DNA of 28,765 bases, taken from positions 1 through 28,765 of the IMG/VR virus record IMGVR_UViG_3300032322_002238. One strand, given 5' to 3'. This stretch comes from a virus. The translations under genes and the position numbers were made by a program. Positions 12,401 through 17,591 of this stretch are shown one piece after another. Positions within the stretch are counted from its first letter, which is position 1, and every line of letters begins with the position of its first letter. Under the pieces are notes generated by a model that did no database searches, had not been told where the DNA came from, and worked only from the letters and a program-made list of their open reading frames with translations.

Positions 12401-13954
12401 GTTTGGACTAGCTGCTAGTCCATCATTTACATTATATTGAATTTGATTTGTATTACCAGCAACAATATCAGGAAGTACGATAGGACTCCATGATAGATTA
12501 CCTAATCCATCTGTAATTAGTGTATAATCAGGGAATCCACCTGTGATCCTTACGTTTGCAACATCACCTAAATTTGTTGTTCCCTGAACGCTTAATCCTG
12601 TCAGTGTTCCTACAGTTGTTATGTTGGGCTGTGAAGATGAATCTGCAGTAAATATAGCTGATATGAAATTAGCGTTTACTAAATTTCCTAAATTGGCATT
12701 TTCAGCAGTAAGAACATTACTTGAAATTCCATTAGCGTTTGCAGTAATTGAAGTATCACCTAAATAAATGGTATTACCTGAAAGATAAAGTTCTTTCCAA
12801 CGCTGCGTTGGACTACCTAAGTTTTGTGCTAAATCAACTTCAGGGATCAAGTTACCTTTAACGATACCAGTTAATGATAAATTACCTATGTTTGCATTGC
12901 CTAATGTGTTTAGACCAGCAGTCGTAATTACACCACCCGCACTAATTTGTCCAGTAGTTCTTAGATTACCACCTGTAACATTACCGGTAGCACTGATAGT
13001 TGAGTTTGCTGCAACTGTTGTAAAGTTACCTGGATTAGCATTACCTGCTCCTAATCCAATTGAACCAACTAAGTTTGCTGAAGTTACAAGTGTTGTCGTT
13101 ATTCTTGTGATGTTAGCATTACCATTTAATGCTAAATTGTTTGTATCTTTGTTAAACGTTAAGTTTGCGCTTCCACCAAACAGTCCTGCTGTATCTTGGA
13201 ATTGAATTTGTGTATTTGCACCACCTGGCACACCTGTACCAGCTTGGTAGAATGAGCAAATAATATTACCCGTGTTTGATACTGCCGGAGTGAATCCAGT
13301 ACTATTAACAGCATTTGCTAATGCAGCGTCTGAATAAAGTGAGAATGTTTTATTTGTGAGTTTAACACCATAATACTTATTGGTACTATTTTCACCAGCA
13401 GTTGCGATTTGTGTCATTCCACTAACACCAATGATAGTTAATGGAATACCTGTAACAACAGTGTTATCGTTAATCGTTGTAACTACTGCAGGATTTGCTT
13501 TGGAGATATCCTGAATTCTAAATGTCCCTACTCCTGTACCTTCCCAAGTTAAATTACCAGTACCGTCTGTAGTTAACACATAGCCATTTAGACCACCACG
13601 CATTACAACATTATTTGCGTTGCCTAAGTCTATTTTAATATTGCTGTTTCCGCCAGCATTAACCCAAGTATTAGCATTAGATACTAATACTTGACCATTA
13701 CCAACTGGACCATTTAAAGAAATTTGTGTGTTAGCTGTGCCACCGATCTTAGACCAGTTTAGCACTGACACTTCTGTTAAAATTTCTGTTTGTGTAGTTG
13801 TTGCGTTGCCTGAAGGAGGAAATAAGTTGGGATCATTTCCTATATACAATCTACGTTCGTCAGTTGCGAACCCTAATTCGCCCTCAGCTAGTTGAGGCAA
13901 ATCAACATTTGCCCCTGTACGGTGTTGAATCTTAGAAATCTGTATAATAGCCAT
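494..13954 (-). CDS. Giant repetitive tail-fibre/adhesin-like protein (4486 aa)
   Basis: A single uninterrupted 4486-residue frame, extremely rich in Asn, Gly, Thr, Ser, Ala, Val and Ile, with very few Cys, Lys or Arg. Residues 1-60 resemble the N-terminal attachment segment common in phage tail proteins (LAEGELGFATDERRLYIGN). Much of the rest is a roughly 17-residue motif of the type SATGNITGANLxTxGxI. The N-terminal half also holds GG..TDGTGNL..W / NG.SNV modules, six of them in tandem at about residues 1565-2040. A beta-sandwich-like domain lies at about 2342-2443 and a similar one closes the protein (about 4388-4486). The C-terminal half carries four A-B-B super-repeats. It is probably a long, trimeric, beta-rich fibre with a receptor-binding or trimerising tip; family and structure are inferred. 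A late-type promoter lies 30 bases upstream. The ribosome site is weak (AAGAA). Confidence 0.85.
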   Translation of the reverse strand: MAIIQISKIQHRTGANVDLPQLAEGELGFATDERRLYIGNDPNLFPPSGNATTTQTEILTEVSVLNWSKIGGTANTQISLNGPVGNGQVLVSNANTWVNAGGNSNIKIDLGNANNVVMRGGLNGYVLTTDGTGNLTWEGTGVGTFRIQDISKANPAVVTTINDNTVVTGIPLTIIGVSGMTQIATAGENSTNKYYGVKLTNKTFSLYSDAALANAVNSTGFTPAVSNTGNIICSFYQAGTGVPGGANTQIQFQDTAGLFGGSANLTFNKDTNNLALNGNANITRITTTLVTSANLVGSIGLGAGNANPGNFTTVAANSTISATGNVTGGNLRTTGQISAGGVITTAGLNTLGNANIGNLSLTGIVKGNLIPEVDLAQNLGSPTQRWKELYLSGNTIYLGDTSITANANGISSNVLTAENANLGNLVNANFISAIFTADSSSQPNITTVGTLTGLSVQGTTNLGDVANVRITGGFPDYTLITDGLGNLSWSPIVLPDIVAGNTNQIQYNVNDGLAASPNLTFNPATSTLQSVTISATGNINGTNLNISNNIISNSNIRGANISSTGTVLANGNIQGANLFANTLISTAGNVNANVIFSNTANLTGNVIAGNLNAVNAVSANGNITGANLRTAGTISANGNITGANLLTSGNVSTSGAVNASQVNAGNISVSGNIVSNNLIINNEISSTGNITSDNYILGNGAFLTGINLGNQSGLNQIVNGTSNVSIPSVNGDIRIGSGGVANVVRVTNTGLSVTGNITATGTLSTGGLSSGALSANGNISGTNLSTAGNLSVTGNANVGPLGVGGGLSVGGAITAASGSIVGQLSVGANIIGQNANLGNLARANFFQGDGSLLTNLTIGAGTQLLNGTSNVTVAANGNVSVGAGGVANVQVVTSQGVAVKGTLSANGNVTGGNLITTGAVSASGNLSANNVNAAGFLSASGNILGLNINAAGNISATGSISTTANITAAGNLAAGNATLGNANVTGVISTVGVVASGNVVAANLNSTGNLSVSSNVNATNISITGNILAAGNIGIQNVNATSVTASGNVSAGNATLGNSVTANFFLGNVRGNLFNGTTSIVVPSANANVAVSVNNTANVVVISQNTLAVTGTLSVTGAANVNTINASTANLTTVNAGAVNSSTISASGNVQGGNLSTAGNLTVATNTNLANTTVTGQLSATGNIVGGNLLTTGIISTTANVDANIVNSNTENVTGNATVGNLVSNGVVTATGLIRGANVSAVANITAGNVVSANNLSATTNLTVGNLANVANLISTTNISAFGNVKSNIVNANTLVINSNATLNNLSVSSFVQSNLIPNVDDTYYLGIPSNSWHSLAVSPSGISVGQTSLTSNVTELTITATNTIIPSASLTDLNVANYANLGFVSNLRILGGNAGDVLSTDGNGIVSYANVLAIVPAAGGNTEIQFNDNGVFNASSALRFFKSNGVTSGTFAGNASRLFGITGANITGQVANAVVATTVTFPSQANITAVGNLSSLSVVGNLRAGNANLGNIAIANFLTGVLTSSNQPNITNIGNLNNLTVSNIAGVVNFEYTSNVTLGQIGNLHIAGGLSNQYVTTDGSGNLYWSSPVATSVINGLSGMNVEQNGNIVFTVAGFGNRFRIEQSTFSSNVQGLFNEAVSFYSTVNLGTIANIRILGGQNGQVLTTTGIAGQIGWAAAPATQSIVNGNSNIVVGPNTNIRVSVNGTPNVTQFTQFGIQTGVLRTTDIINTNLANLGNVANVKIQGGNANGILTTDGTGNLFFASAPVAPAIVNGLSNVTVDLSGNVRTSVAGVPNVFVVANTGVVVNGRSNLGSNANVIITGGGANQLLSTDGTGNLSWVSSPPTSQISNGTSNLTISQNGNIVAVATGTTALNISNLGINVTGAINATGNINTDINRLKITGGAAGNILVATDGTGNLAWGNLPAANQIAGGNSNVSVNPNANVTIGVTGVPNVVVVSSNRVNITGDLSVIGNANLANIDSLNIPGGNAGDVLSTDGTGNLSFVTPSVGTSIVNGSSNVRIPASASNITFAVSGTPNVFVLSPQLANLTGNLSVTGNANINGNVNLGSTLSTAGNVIGQNIITPGVVSATGNITTSANLSVTGAATVTGQLNIGAANLGNTLNGSGNISLTGNITGNRILGNTLSTTGDITGNNVVAGANANVGNLFSTNTISAAGNIAAATNITAAGSMSAIGNITADRFIGNGALLTNVTANVARIANGVSNINIPVANGNISVTVGGASVATISPGNFSITPDTGIGGNLSVFENITAGNRITANGNLSAVGNITGTYLFGNGAFLTGVNTDIYNDANVANYLPNYTGNISSVNNITASGIVNTSGLRVSYLSTSANTTLTANRAGALVDIVNSSYQIILPTPVGNQGVNFTFRLRTSGQFVTLITPSGTFEGSGYTGTGTVIISYAIGQFFYVYSDGSKYIISARIESETGAGLRVRTGVQSTSTTTGALVVTGGAGFSGNIYSGGNAVISGALQIGGSFVATGANITQVTGNVFGRTTSNIVITNGDTGNGEIAIRAGGAIIQTINNANVTVNGNITATGNISASGNFTAPFANVTGNVTTPILIVNTISSNFTTPANSTTNIFGNSVTAGLLSANGSVVVNNLIGIHANGNITNVQNLQVSNINAQNITAPVFNTGNISVSGNVVANGVIHSNNVGTGNNFRVGNSVWLGDRNTSDSLAVRSQQNDTVGYVTFGSDSTAKLGRSGTGPLTWNSNLSVSGTITANNFVGNINVANTDLSANSFTSNTFTGGNFNGRLITTVTGANVVEMIRANIAGPTNADYFSVDVGGTSQDFGYVSFNTGDNGSEPIYFRQYNGPNIQRQVTLLDQNGNTSFPGNISANGNVAASNLIGNLTAFIPAPQTANIINAVMAGSDAFRLQIGGNLSDQGYVALDVGDEGTESIVFRQFTGSNFATELRRVTLLDSNGETSFPGRIYAPGFTGGNITASGNVTANNIIGNISTTGNINAGNFVGNLSATNANASVFNGGIINLTTYLNVAQGSVIANVYTGNTVSVSGTVSGSNLVGNLTASASNVASRTGGNISITGNVTANNIRATSDGTGNNYAIGNDAFIGDINVADTIVIKGQSNPGNGFIVFGTANNSQTLGRSGTGPLTYTGNISATGTITANNFVGNFNIAGSDLTANSFTGNNYYGGNFFGKLTTNTITGSNTAELIRSNIADNDYFRVIVGGTGTDQGYVSFETGDQGNEPIYFRQYNGVTIQNEVTLLDANGNSIFENVISNNFVGNLSVTTPTQFTNTSIVSGTMASTDGFRLVIGGSGTNQGFVNIDTTDGSSNSPTPIIFRQFSGLTYNSLVRSLTLLDNNGNSVFPGNITASGNVSAAGNLSVAGNITVPQLNAGGNISTSGNISSAQNISAIGNINTSSTLNATTVSATGSIIGSTTIRGATLSATGEVSVNGNISAVGNLTANRVSVTLVTATGNISAGVNLSATGNVQGGTLIGNVSASAASITSLTGTSASLTGNITGGILISTATGTGQNFRIGSRAWIGEVNVNDTLIVTGQQNAANGYIIFGNGNNSQSLGRAGTGPLTYSGDMSLSGNVTANNFVGNINIGNADISANSFTSNDFYGGNFNGLLTSNTLIGSANGNLILANMATNDYFRLRIGGTGVNQGFASFDVGDDGTEPIYFRQYNGANIQNQVTLLDAVGNTILPNSLSVTSNINLGGNISLGGNISTSGSITANFLNGNLQVSVTGTTSANVISAAMASGDFFRLQVGGTGTDQGFASLDTADNGTEPIYVRQYVNVGGNAFGSILRQATLLGPNGETIFPGELSIGGNLSAAGNIVTTSNFTVANLSATGNVLASQRISATGNITTASNISAVGSIIGGSFSTAGIISATANITAGNLTTAGQVSATGNITGANVIAGNLSATGNVNAPTHIGTTVSVTGNITGANLFGNLSATSAVIINSTGTTVSVTGSVTGATVVSSATGTGQNFRVGTTTWLGDIGVVDTLMLSSQGNAANGYIVFGNGNNSAKLGRAGTGPLTYSGDMSLSGNLTAGNVLANFSLTGDVNANSFTSNNFFGGNLNGTLTCNTLTGTQTANLILANIATSDYFRVTVGGTAADSGFVSFDVGDNGNESIFFRQYTGASTITNQITLLDAAGNTSLPGSLSVVGNINTANNITANNFNGNLNISVSGTTTANIINTTIAGTDFFRLQVGGTGPDLGFVSLDTANDGNEPIYVRQYISTQPNPYNAINRQLTLLDSNGQTILPGNLSVAGNTTVGNLNTSGNIIGAFVSPGISGTANANVITGLIASNDYYRIQVGGTAADSGFLSIDTADNGDEPIYVRQYTAGGSGPFATVTRELALLDNTGNTSLPGNLIINGANSTQLVSALGSQYRIGYRGYPVQSLSTSYTVTVNDPGLTLLFSGQSGGTLLNIPTNLTAAIAIGAEMRIINNDASQSVTVQPAIGTTLRYQGGTGARILSTFADVTLIKVATDTWYINGYGIT
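913..5947 (-). repeat. Four A-B-B super-repeats inside the giant fibre gene
   Basis: Module A (about 65 residues, NFRVG..WLGD..D.L....Q.N..GYI.FG...LGR.GTGPLT) occurs at about 5740-5947, 4530-4740, 3232-3436 and 1862-2062. Module B (about 50 residues, YFR(V/L).(V/I)GGT..D.G(F/Y)VS.D.GD.G.EPI(Y)(F/V)RQ(Y)...TLLD) occurs nine times, at about 5425-5580, 5138-5299, 4222-4371, 3942-4113, 2918-3070, 2563-2736, 1545-1700, 1229-1398 and 913-1080. In transcription order the pattern is A-B-B four times with one extra B at the end. Spacing between A copies is about 1210, 1296 and 1372 bases. The last two A copies are also very alike in DNA, suggesting recent duplication. Confidence 0.85.
7830..9265 (-). 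repeat. Six tandem GG-TDGTGNL modules in the giant fibre gene
   Basis: Six consecutive units of about 75-90 residues follow one pattern: (I/L).GG..(N/G)..L.TDG.GNL.W, then NG.SNV, then a GN(I/V)...V.G(T/V).NV segment. More diverged or isolated copies lie elsewhere in the N-terminal half (about 13540-13615, 12480-12560, 9720-9800, and partial ones near 11260-11390 and 11700-11830). Boundaries are approximate and read by eye. Confidence 0.75.
12020..12105 (-). repeat. 35-bp exact direct repeat, 51-bp period
   Basis: Bases 12020-12054 and 12071-12105 are identical and 51 bases apart. This is one unit of the 17-codon repeat (SANGNITGANL...). It shows the basic repeat period of the giant protein at DNA level and suggests growth by slippage or unequal recombination. 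Confidence 0.8.
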
Positions 13955-13984
13955 AGTATAATTCTTATGAAAAGATGATTATAC

Positions 13985-13992
13985 TATTTATC
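13985..13992 (-). promoter_or_regulatory. Late promoter GATAAATA for the giant fibre gene
   Basis: The minus strand reads GATAAATAGTATAATC, matching the T4-family late octamer (N)ATAAATA. It lies in the 58-base gap between the nuclease gene and the fibre gene, 30 bases before the ATG, giving a leader of about 25 bases. Confidence 0.6.
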
Positions 13993-14012
13993 AATCATTT
14001 TTAGATTGGAAA

Positions 14013-14699
14013 CTATAGAAATTTACTGTAATATTCGTCTAATTTATTAAACCACAGGTCGGTATACTTGTCAAATTCAATACCTTCAATGATGAATTCT
14101 AAGTATTGATTGTCTGCAGTACACATAAAAATTACGCCTTTTCTTATTTTTGTACCGTAAACTTCATTGTGTGCGTTTGCGTAGGCAGCAGATTGTACGA
14201 AATAATCTTCAATCCACTCACGCTTTTTGACTTTATTGCTTTGTTTGTGGTCCATAATAGCTTCTTGCCCATCATGTATTCCACATAAGTCAGTAGTTCC
14301 AGCATAGATTTTAGGGAAGTATAATGGAACTTCAACTCCCCAAGCTTCATTGACTTTACTCAGACCCTGATCAATAATGCTCTGTGCCATTTTGTGACTT
14401 TGGATGCTATACGGATTAGACCCGGGTTCGTTTAGCACTCCAGTTTTAATGTAATCCTCAATGAACTTATGCATACGTGTGCCACGCCCAGCTGCTTCAG
14501 TTGTGATTTCCTGCGCACGTTTATGTCCCACACGATTGCGCCACTCCATCAGTGCTTTCTTGCTTTCTTCTGATTTAGTTGCATCAAGGATAGTTGTTAC
14601 GCTAGGAAGTTTTTCACCGTCGGGAGTTGCGTATTTACGTGAACCATCAATGGTTTCTTTACCGATCTTAACGTAATTGAATTTGTTTGGATTGTACAT
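14013..14699 (-). CDS. PD-(D/E)XK (RecB-like) nuclease
   Basis: A 228-residue protein with the motifs of the RecB/PD-(D/E)XK exonuclease group in order: an N-terminal GRGTRMH segment (His77), Asp137 in AGTTDL, the catalytic DHK triplet (Asp150, Lys152) in EAIMDHK, and the QxxxY motif (Gln169, Tyr173) in QSAAYANA. Such enzymes are Mg-dependent single-strand or end-processing nucleases; a role in phage recombination, DNA turnover or end repair is inferred. It has only two cysteines and so lacks the four-Cys Fe-S cluster of Cas4/AddB nucleases, despite the IscA-like gene next to it. It lies 36 bases downstream of that gene. The ATG has no clear Shine-Dalgarno site. The length is that of a stand-alone nuclease domain. 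Confidence 0.82.
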   Translation of the reverse strand: MYNPNKFNYVKIGKETIDGSRKYATPDGEKLPSVTTILDATKSEESKKALMEWRNRVGHKRAQEITTEAAGRGTRMHKFIEDYIKTGVLNEPGSNPYSIQSHKMAQSIIDQGLSKVNEAWGVEVPLYFPKIYAGTTDLCGIHDGQEAIMDHKQSNKVKKREWIEDYFVQSAAYANAHNEVYGTKIRKGVIFMCTADNQYLEFIIEGIEFDKYTDLWFNKLDEYYSKFL

Positions 14700-14705
14700 T
14701 CAAAG

Positions 14706-14735
14706 ATTGTATTACATTTTTACTAATAATACAAT
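14706..14735. other. AT-rich inverted repeat between nuclease and IscA genes
   Basis: A perfect 9-bp inverted repeat (ATTGTATTA / TAATACAAT) with a 12-base loop fills most of the 36-base gap between the IscA-like gene and the nuclease gene. It is AT-only apart from one G-C pair and is not followed by a clean T-run, so it is at best a weak terminator or RNA-processing site. Confidence 0.35.
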
Positions 14736-15062
14736 TTAAATGGTAAAGCTTTCCCCACAGCCACAACGTGCTTTTTCTTTTGGATTTATAAAATCAAATC
14801 CTTCGTTTAGACCTTGGCGTTTATATTCCATTGTTAGACCTGATACGTAGGGCAAGTCTTTTTGATCAACTATAATTATAATATCGTTACTTGCGTAACT
14901 CATATAGTTACCATTTGTAGGAAGATTATCAACGTATTCTAGTTTGTATGCTAAACCACTGCACCCAGTAGTTCGCACTCCTATCATTATGCCTAACCCT
15001 TTACCACGTTTTTGAATTTGTTGTTTGACTTTTTTTGCTGCTGTTTCTGTTAATGTAATCAT
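14736..15062 (-). CDS. iscA-like: IscA/HesB/SufA-family iron-sulfur carrier protein
   Basis: A complete 108-residue A-type Fe-S carrier, essentially the length of bacterial IscA (107 aa). All three cluster-binding cysteines are present at the expected places: Cys34 in TTGCSGLAYKLEY, and Cys100 and Cys102 in the C-terminal CGCGESF motif. The family carries Fe-S clusters (or iron) from a scaffold to apo-proteins in the cytoplasm. No scaffold (IscU/SufB), cysteine desulfurase or ferredoxin gene is nearby, so it would have to work with host partners. The start ATG overlaps the stop of the upstream gene (ATGA), so the two are translationally coupled. A-type carriers have been noted as auxiliary genes in marine phages. 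The target here is unknown: an Fe-S virion protein, a phage replication enzyme or a host enzyme. The split between IscA, SufA, ErpA and HesB cannot be made by eye. Confidence 0.92.
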   Translation of the reverse strand: MITLTETAAKKVKQQIQKRGKGLGIMIGVRTTGCSGLAYKLEYVDNLPTNGNYMSYASNDIIIIVDQKDLPYVSGLTMEYKRQGLNEGFDFINPKEKARCGCGESFTI

Positions 15063-15388
15063 CGTTTGTCGTTTGCTCTTTGAGCCATTTTAGCTACAGT
15101 TTTTTCTGCATCATCAACACTCATTGGAGTTTTACCGTCAGTTTTTTGACCTTTGAAAATTACTTCATCACCTTTAATATCATCTATGATATTAATAAGT
15201 GGTTCTTTGGAAATCATATCTCGTAAGTCACTTATATCTACACTGATGTCGTTATCATTCATCATTTGTAGGAAAGCATCAACCGACATAGGTTTATTTG
15301 CATGTAGGTATCTATCTTTAAGTTGGTCGGTTATTGCGACCAACTTAACTCTTAACGGATCACTACCTACAAATTCAAATAAACGCAT
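15059..15388 (-). CDS. Unknown 109-aa protein, possible head/core protein
   Basis: No family recognised. The protein begins MRLFEF and is acidic and mostly helical in appearance. Its N-terminus shares the M(K/R)LxE pattern with the products starting at 16113 and 18350. In T4, internal head proteins carry a short N-terminal targeting peptide cut by the prohead protease after (L/I)-x-E, so a head role is a possible inference. It begins 2 bases after the stop of the 240-aa gene and overlaps the IscA-like gene by 4 bases, so it is in one operon with both. Confidence 0.6.
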   Translation of the reverse strand: MRLFEFVGSDPLRVKLVAITDQLKDRYLHANKPMSVDAFLQMMNDNDISVDISDLRDMISKEPLINIIDDIKGDEVIFKGQKTDGKTPMSVDDAEKTVAKMAQRANDKR

Positions 15389-15390
15389 TA

Positions 15391-16113
15391 TTATCTTTTG
15401 CCGCGGCCTAACTTAGGAGCTGGCATTTCTTCGCTATCCATGTCAGCTTCAGGTGGTGTTGGTAATTCTTCTGCACCTTGTGCCATAGCGTCAACTTCAC
15501 CGCCCATTTCAGGTGCTCCCATATCGCCTGCCATGCCCATACCAGGCATGCCACCTGCGAATCCTGCGCCTTGACCTGTAACAACATTCAATGCACTTTG
15601 TAAGCCTGATTTAGCTTGTGTAAGTGCTGCTTGTAATCCGGTTAATGCTTCAGTTGCCATTGAATTGAACTGCTCACCTTGGTCACTGCCCATTTCTGCG
15701 CTAACACTTTCAACTACTGCAGGAAGTTCTTTAACTAGCATATCAGAAACATCTTCAACCATTTTCTGAACTGTGTCCATCATGTCCTTAGCTGCAAGAA
15801 CAACTTGCGCTTGTTCAATTTCCTCATTCTCAACTACGATACGACTATTGTATTTTGGCTGATTCTTAAGTTCAGCATAATAGTCTGATAGTGCTTGCTC
15901 CATAAAGATAAGCTTTAAATACTGAGGATTGTTTTCGCTTGAATAAACCTTATCTGTTTCTTTTACTTCGCTGAGTAAATTTTTAACTTTTCCTAACATA
16001 TCTCTAGTCTGAGATATGCTTAGTCTTTCAACCGCTAGGTCAGTGTTGAAATTTTCTCTTAGGGCCTTTTTGGCCATTGCATAAGGTTTTTGATTAAATT
16101 CTGTAAGTTTCAT
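15391..16113 (-). CDS. Probable prohead core/scaffold-type protein (tentative)
   Basis: A 240-residue protein. Residues 1-115 are charged and helical; about 115-180 are Ala/Gln/Leu-rich and probably coiled; 180-240 form a low-complexity Gly/Met/Ala/Pro/Glu tail. It starts MKLTEF, resembling a T4-type capsid-targeting peptide with an L-x-E cut site. Helical, acidic, low-complexity proteins of this sort are typical of phage scaffolds, but no specific family was identified. I use the ATG at 16113; a TTG at 16125 would add four residues and sits in TTGGGA, which may be the ribosome site. Two late-type promoters lie just upstream (16135-16142 and 16155-16162), fitting a late structural gene. Confidence 0.6.
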   Translation of the reverse strand: MKLTEFNQKPYAMAKKALRENFNTDLAVERLSISQTRDMLGKVKNLLSEVKETDKVYSSENNPQYLKLIFMEQALSDYYAELKNQPKYNSRIVVENEEIEQAQVVLAAKDMMDTVQKMVEDVSDMLVKELPAVVESVSAEMGSDQGEQFNSMATEALTGLQAALTQAKSGLQSALNVVTGQGAGFAGGMPGMGMAGDMGAPEMGGEVDAMAQGAEELPTPPEADMDSEEMPAPKLGRGKR

Positions 16114-16134
16114 AGTAATTCCCAAAGATGTATA

Positions 16135-16142
16135 GTATTTAT
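16135..16142 (-). promoter_or_regulatory. Late promoter GATAAATA for the 16113 operon
   Basis: The minus strand reads GATAAATACTATA; after the first base this equals the extended T4 late consensus TATAAATACTAT. It lies 21 bases upstream of the ATG at 16113, in the short gap after the 158-aa gene. Confidence 0.65.
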
Positions 16143-16153
16143 CAAGATTTGAA

Positions 16154-16630
16154 TTATTTATAGGAAGTTTGACTTAGCCAGTTTAGCTGATATTTCTTAG
16201 CTGTTTCACTTAAAGTCAATATTTCTTTAAGTAGGACGTTATGTTTTAGCTTGTTTTCAATGATTTTGTTAAGATATATGAACTTTTTGTCATTTTCCCT
16301 AGTTTTCTTCATATATCTTTCTAACAAACTAGTAGAGACACTCAATCCGTTCAATTGGGTATCTAAAAACTTAACCCTCTGAGCCTCAACAATCTTGTTT
16401 TTGTTATGTAATGTGCACCAAGTGAGCGCATTTTTTAGTGTTAAAAATGTATGCTCAATATCATTATGTAGTTGTGTTACTTTAAAACCCTGAGAATATT
16501 TGGTTATGATGTACTTTTCAAATACCCTGTACCCGTTCTTTTCTTGGATAATAACAAACTTCTTAATACTGTTTACAGTATTAGGATCAAGTATTTTCTT
16601 GATAGAATTTAAAAATTCATTGTCAGTCAT
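16154..16630 (-). CDS. Unknown 158-aa protein
   Basis: No family recognised. The protein starts MTDNEFLNSIKK and is Lys-rich and largely helical, with a central FVIIQEKNGYRVFEKYIITK segment that looks like beta strands. The frame is open further upstream to 16708, but the ATG at 16630 is preferred because it gives the compact 8-base overlap with the upstream gene (ATGACTGA) that is typical of this genome. It is probably co-transcribed with the 150-aa gene. A perfect TATAAATA late promoter for the next operon lies in its last codons. Confidence 0.65.
   Translation of the reverse strand: MTDNEFLNSIKKILDPNTVNSIKKFVIIQEKNGYRVFEKYIITKYSQGFKVTQLHNDIEHTFLTLKNALTWCTLHNKNKIVEAQRVKFLDTQLNGLSVSTSLLERYMKKTRENDKKFIYLNKIIENKLKHNVLLKEILTLSETAKKYQLNWLSQTSYK
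16155..16162 (-). promoter_or_regulatory. Late promoter TATAAATA for the 16113 operon
   Basis: An exact TATAAATA (T4 late promoter) on the minus strand overlaps the 3' end of the 158-aa gene, 41 bases upstream of the ATG at 16113 and 12 bases upstream of the GATAAATA element. The two could act as tandem late promoters. Confidence 0.55.
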
Positions 16631-17075
16631 ATGATAGCACTTTAAAGTAAATGTTACGTAATTCCGGAGTCGTATCCAATGACGATGGAATATTATTTGG
16701 GCTCGCACTAGTTTTAATCATGGGCACATCCTCACAATCATTATAAAGTGCTCCTAATTCATCTTCCCCATCTGAAAATACACTAGAATAATTAACAGAA
16801 AAGTCAAAATACCAAAATGTCTGTTGCTCGTCTACACTATATAAAAACCCAAAGTTTTCAGTTTTTTCGTCATCCAAACGATCTTGTGTGGGTTCAGTAA
16901 TATTTTCAGGTTGCGCCCGTAATGATATTACTTGAACAATTGTGTCTAAGTTACATTGGGTGTTCCTGCGATTTTGCCATTCTCTAGCTTCCTCAGGCGA
17001 AGCACCAAGTAAACTTTTTTTGCTCGTCACATTAGTTTTCGTAATATCAAACAAGCTAAAACATCTTAATTTCAT
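16623..17075 (-). CDS. Unknown 150-aa protein
   Basis: No family recognised. Mixed alpha/beta composition, with an acidic centre around DGEDELGALYNDCEDVP and aromatic strands before it (FWYFDFSVNYSSVF). It is the first gene after a strong hairpin terminator and has an exact late promoter TATAAATA at 17081-17088. There is no Shine-Dalgarno sequence before the ATG, and the predicted transcription start falls on the ATG itself, so it may be translated from a leaderless mRNA. Its stop codon overlaps the start of the 158-aa gene by 8 bases. Late expression suggests a virion or assembly role; that is an inference. Confidence 0.65.
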   Translation of the reverse strand: MKLRCFSLFDITKTNVTSKKSLLGASPEEAREWQNRRNTQCNLDTIVQVISLRAQPENITEPTQDRLDDEKTENFGFLYSVDEQQTFWYFDFSVNYSSVFSDGEDELGALYNDCEDVPMIKTSASPNNIPSSLDTTPELRNIYFKVLSYD

Positions 17076-17080
17076 AAAGC

Positions 17081-17088
17081 TATTTATA
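17081..17088 (-). promoter_or_regulatory. Late promoter TATAAATA at the 17075 gene
   Basis: An exact TATAAATA on the minus strand in the 64-base gap, 5 bases before the ATG at 17075. In T4 the late octamer spans -13 to -6, so +1 would be the A of the ATG. Confidence 0.65.
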
Positions 17089-17094
17089 GACGTA

Positions 17095-17123
17095 AAAAAA
17101 CCCGCAAATTTTGCGGGTTTTTT
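17095..17123. terminator. Bidirectional intrinsic terminator
   Basis: A GC-rich hairpin (CCCGCAA / TTGCGGG, 3-base loop, 17101-17117) is flanked by a run of A on the left and T on the right, so it reads as a terminator on both strands. On the minus strand it follows the stop of the 123-aa gene by about 17 bases and separates it from the late promoter of the next operon. Confidence 0.85.
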
Positions 17124-17139
17124 AATAAACTAAATTAAA

Positions 17140-17511
17140 TTAGTTTGTGAATATTGCTTGACCCGTAACAGCTACGTTTGCACTTGACCATGCATTTGTC
17201 AATTCATTATCTAATGTTACAGTTGTCCATGCACCTACTGGATAAACAGCGATTGCTAGTGTATCGTCAGTTGCGTTGGTGTATTCATAGATATGAATTG
17301 TTGCTAATTGCTGAACTGTTTGGAAAACAGTAGCAATGTTGTCTAGAACTTGTGTACCATTACCTGTAATAGTAAAGAACTCAAGTTTTGGACCTTGTGG
17401 TTGTACTGGTACTGCTGATGTAATTGCGTTTACTGAACCAACTGTATAACCAGATGTGTCATAGTTCATTAATGGCTGAAAATCGCCATGTACTTTTGTA
17501 AATTGTGCCAT
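17140..17511 (-). CDS. Virion-like 123-aa protein
   Basis: A small protein rich in Thr, Val, Ala, Asn and Gln with only four Lys/Arg and no Cys, predicted to be all-beta, starting MAQFTKVHGDFQPLMNYDTSG. It forms a single-gene unit: AAGGA lies 9 bases before the ATG, a late-like ACTAAATA lies 44 bases upstream, and a strong terminator follows. That suggests an abundant late virion component such as a small decoration or fibre-associated protein. Its composition resembles that of the partial gene at 1-384, but I cannot show homology by eye. Confidence 0.7.
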   Translation of the reverse strand: MAQFTKVHGDFQPLMNYDTSGYTVGSVNAITSAVPVQPQGPKLEFFTITGNGTQVLDNIATVFQTVQQLATIHIYEYTNATDDTLAIAVYPVGAWTTVTLDNELTNAWSSANVAVTGQAIFTN

Positions 17512-17554
17512 AATATCTTTTCCTTATAAAATGTGAGCGCAAAGGCTCTACTTT

Positions 17555-17562
17555 TATTTAGT
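17555..17562 (-). promoter_or_regulatory. Late-like promoter ACTAAATA (one mismatch)
   Basis: The minus strand reads GGACTAAATAAAAG upstream of the 123-aa gene. It differs from (N)ATAAATA at one base. The same variant, GACTAAATAAA, stands before the other isolated virion-like gene (21780), which makes a shared late-promoter subtype plausible. Confidence 0.4.
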
Positions 17563-17591
17563 CCTTTTGTAAAAAAATGGATATCTTAGAC

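Noticed and set aside
494-13954. Diversity-generating retroelement, suggested by the Mtd-like N-terminal segment
   Set aside because: No reverse transcriptase, template repeat or accessory gene is present in the window, and the C-terminal domain does not read as a C-type lectin variable region.
14013-15062. Cas4/AddB-type Fe-S nuclease served by the adjacent IscA
   Set aside because: The nuclease has only two cysteines, at positions that cannot form the four-Cys cluster.
16154-16708. Longer N-terminal start (184 aa) for the 158-aa gene
   Set aside because: The extra 26 residues run through the coding sequence of the upstream gene, while the ATG at 16630 gives a compact overlap typical of the operon.
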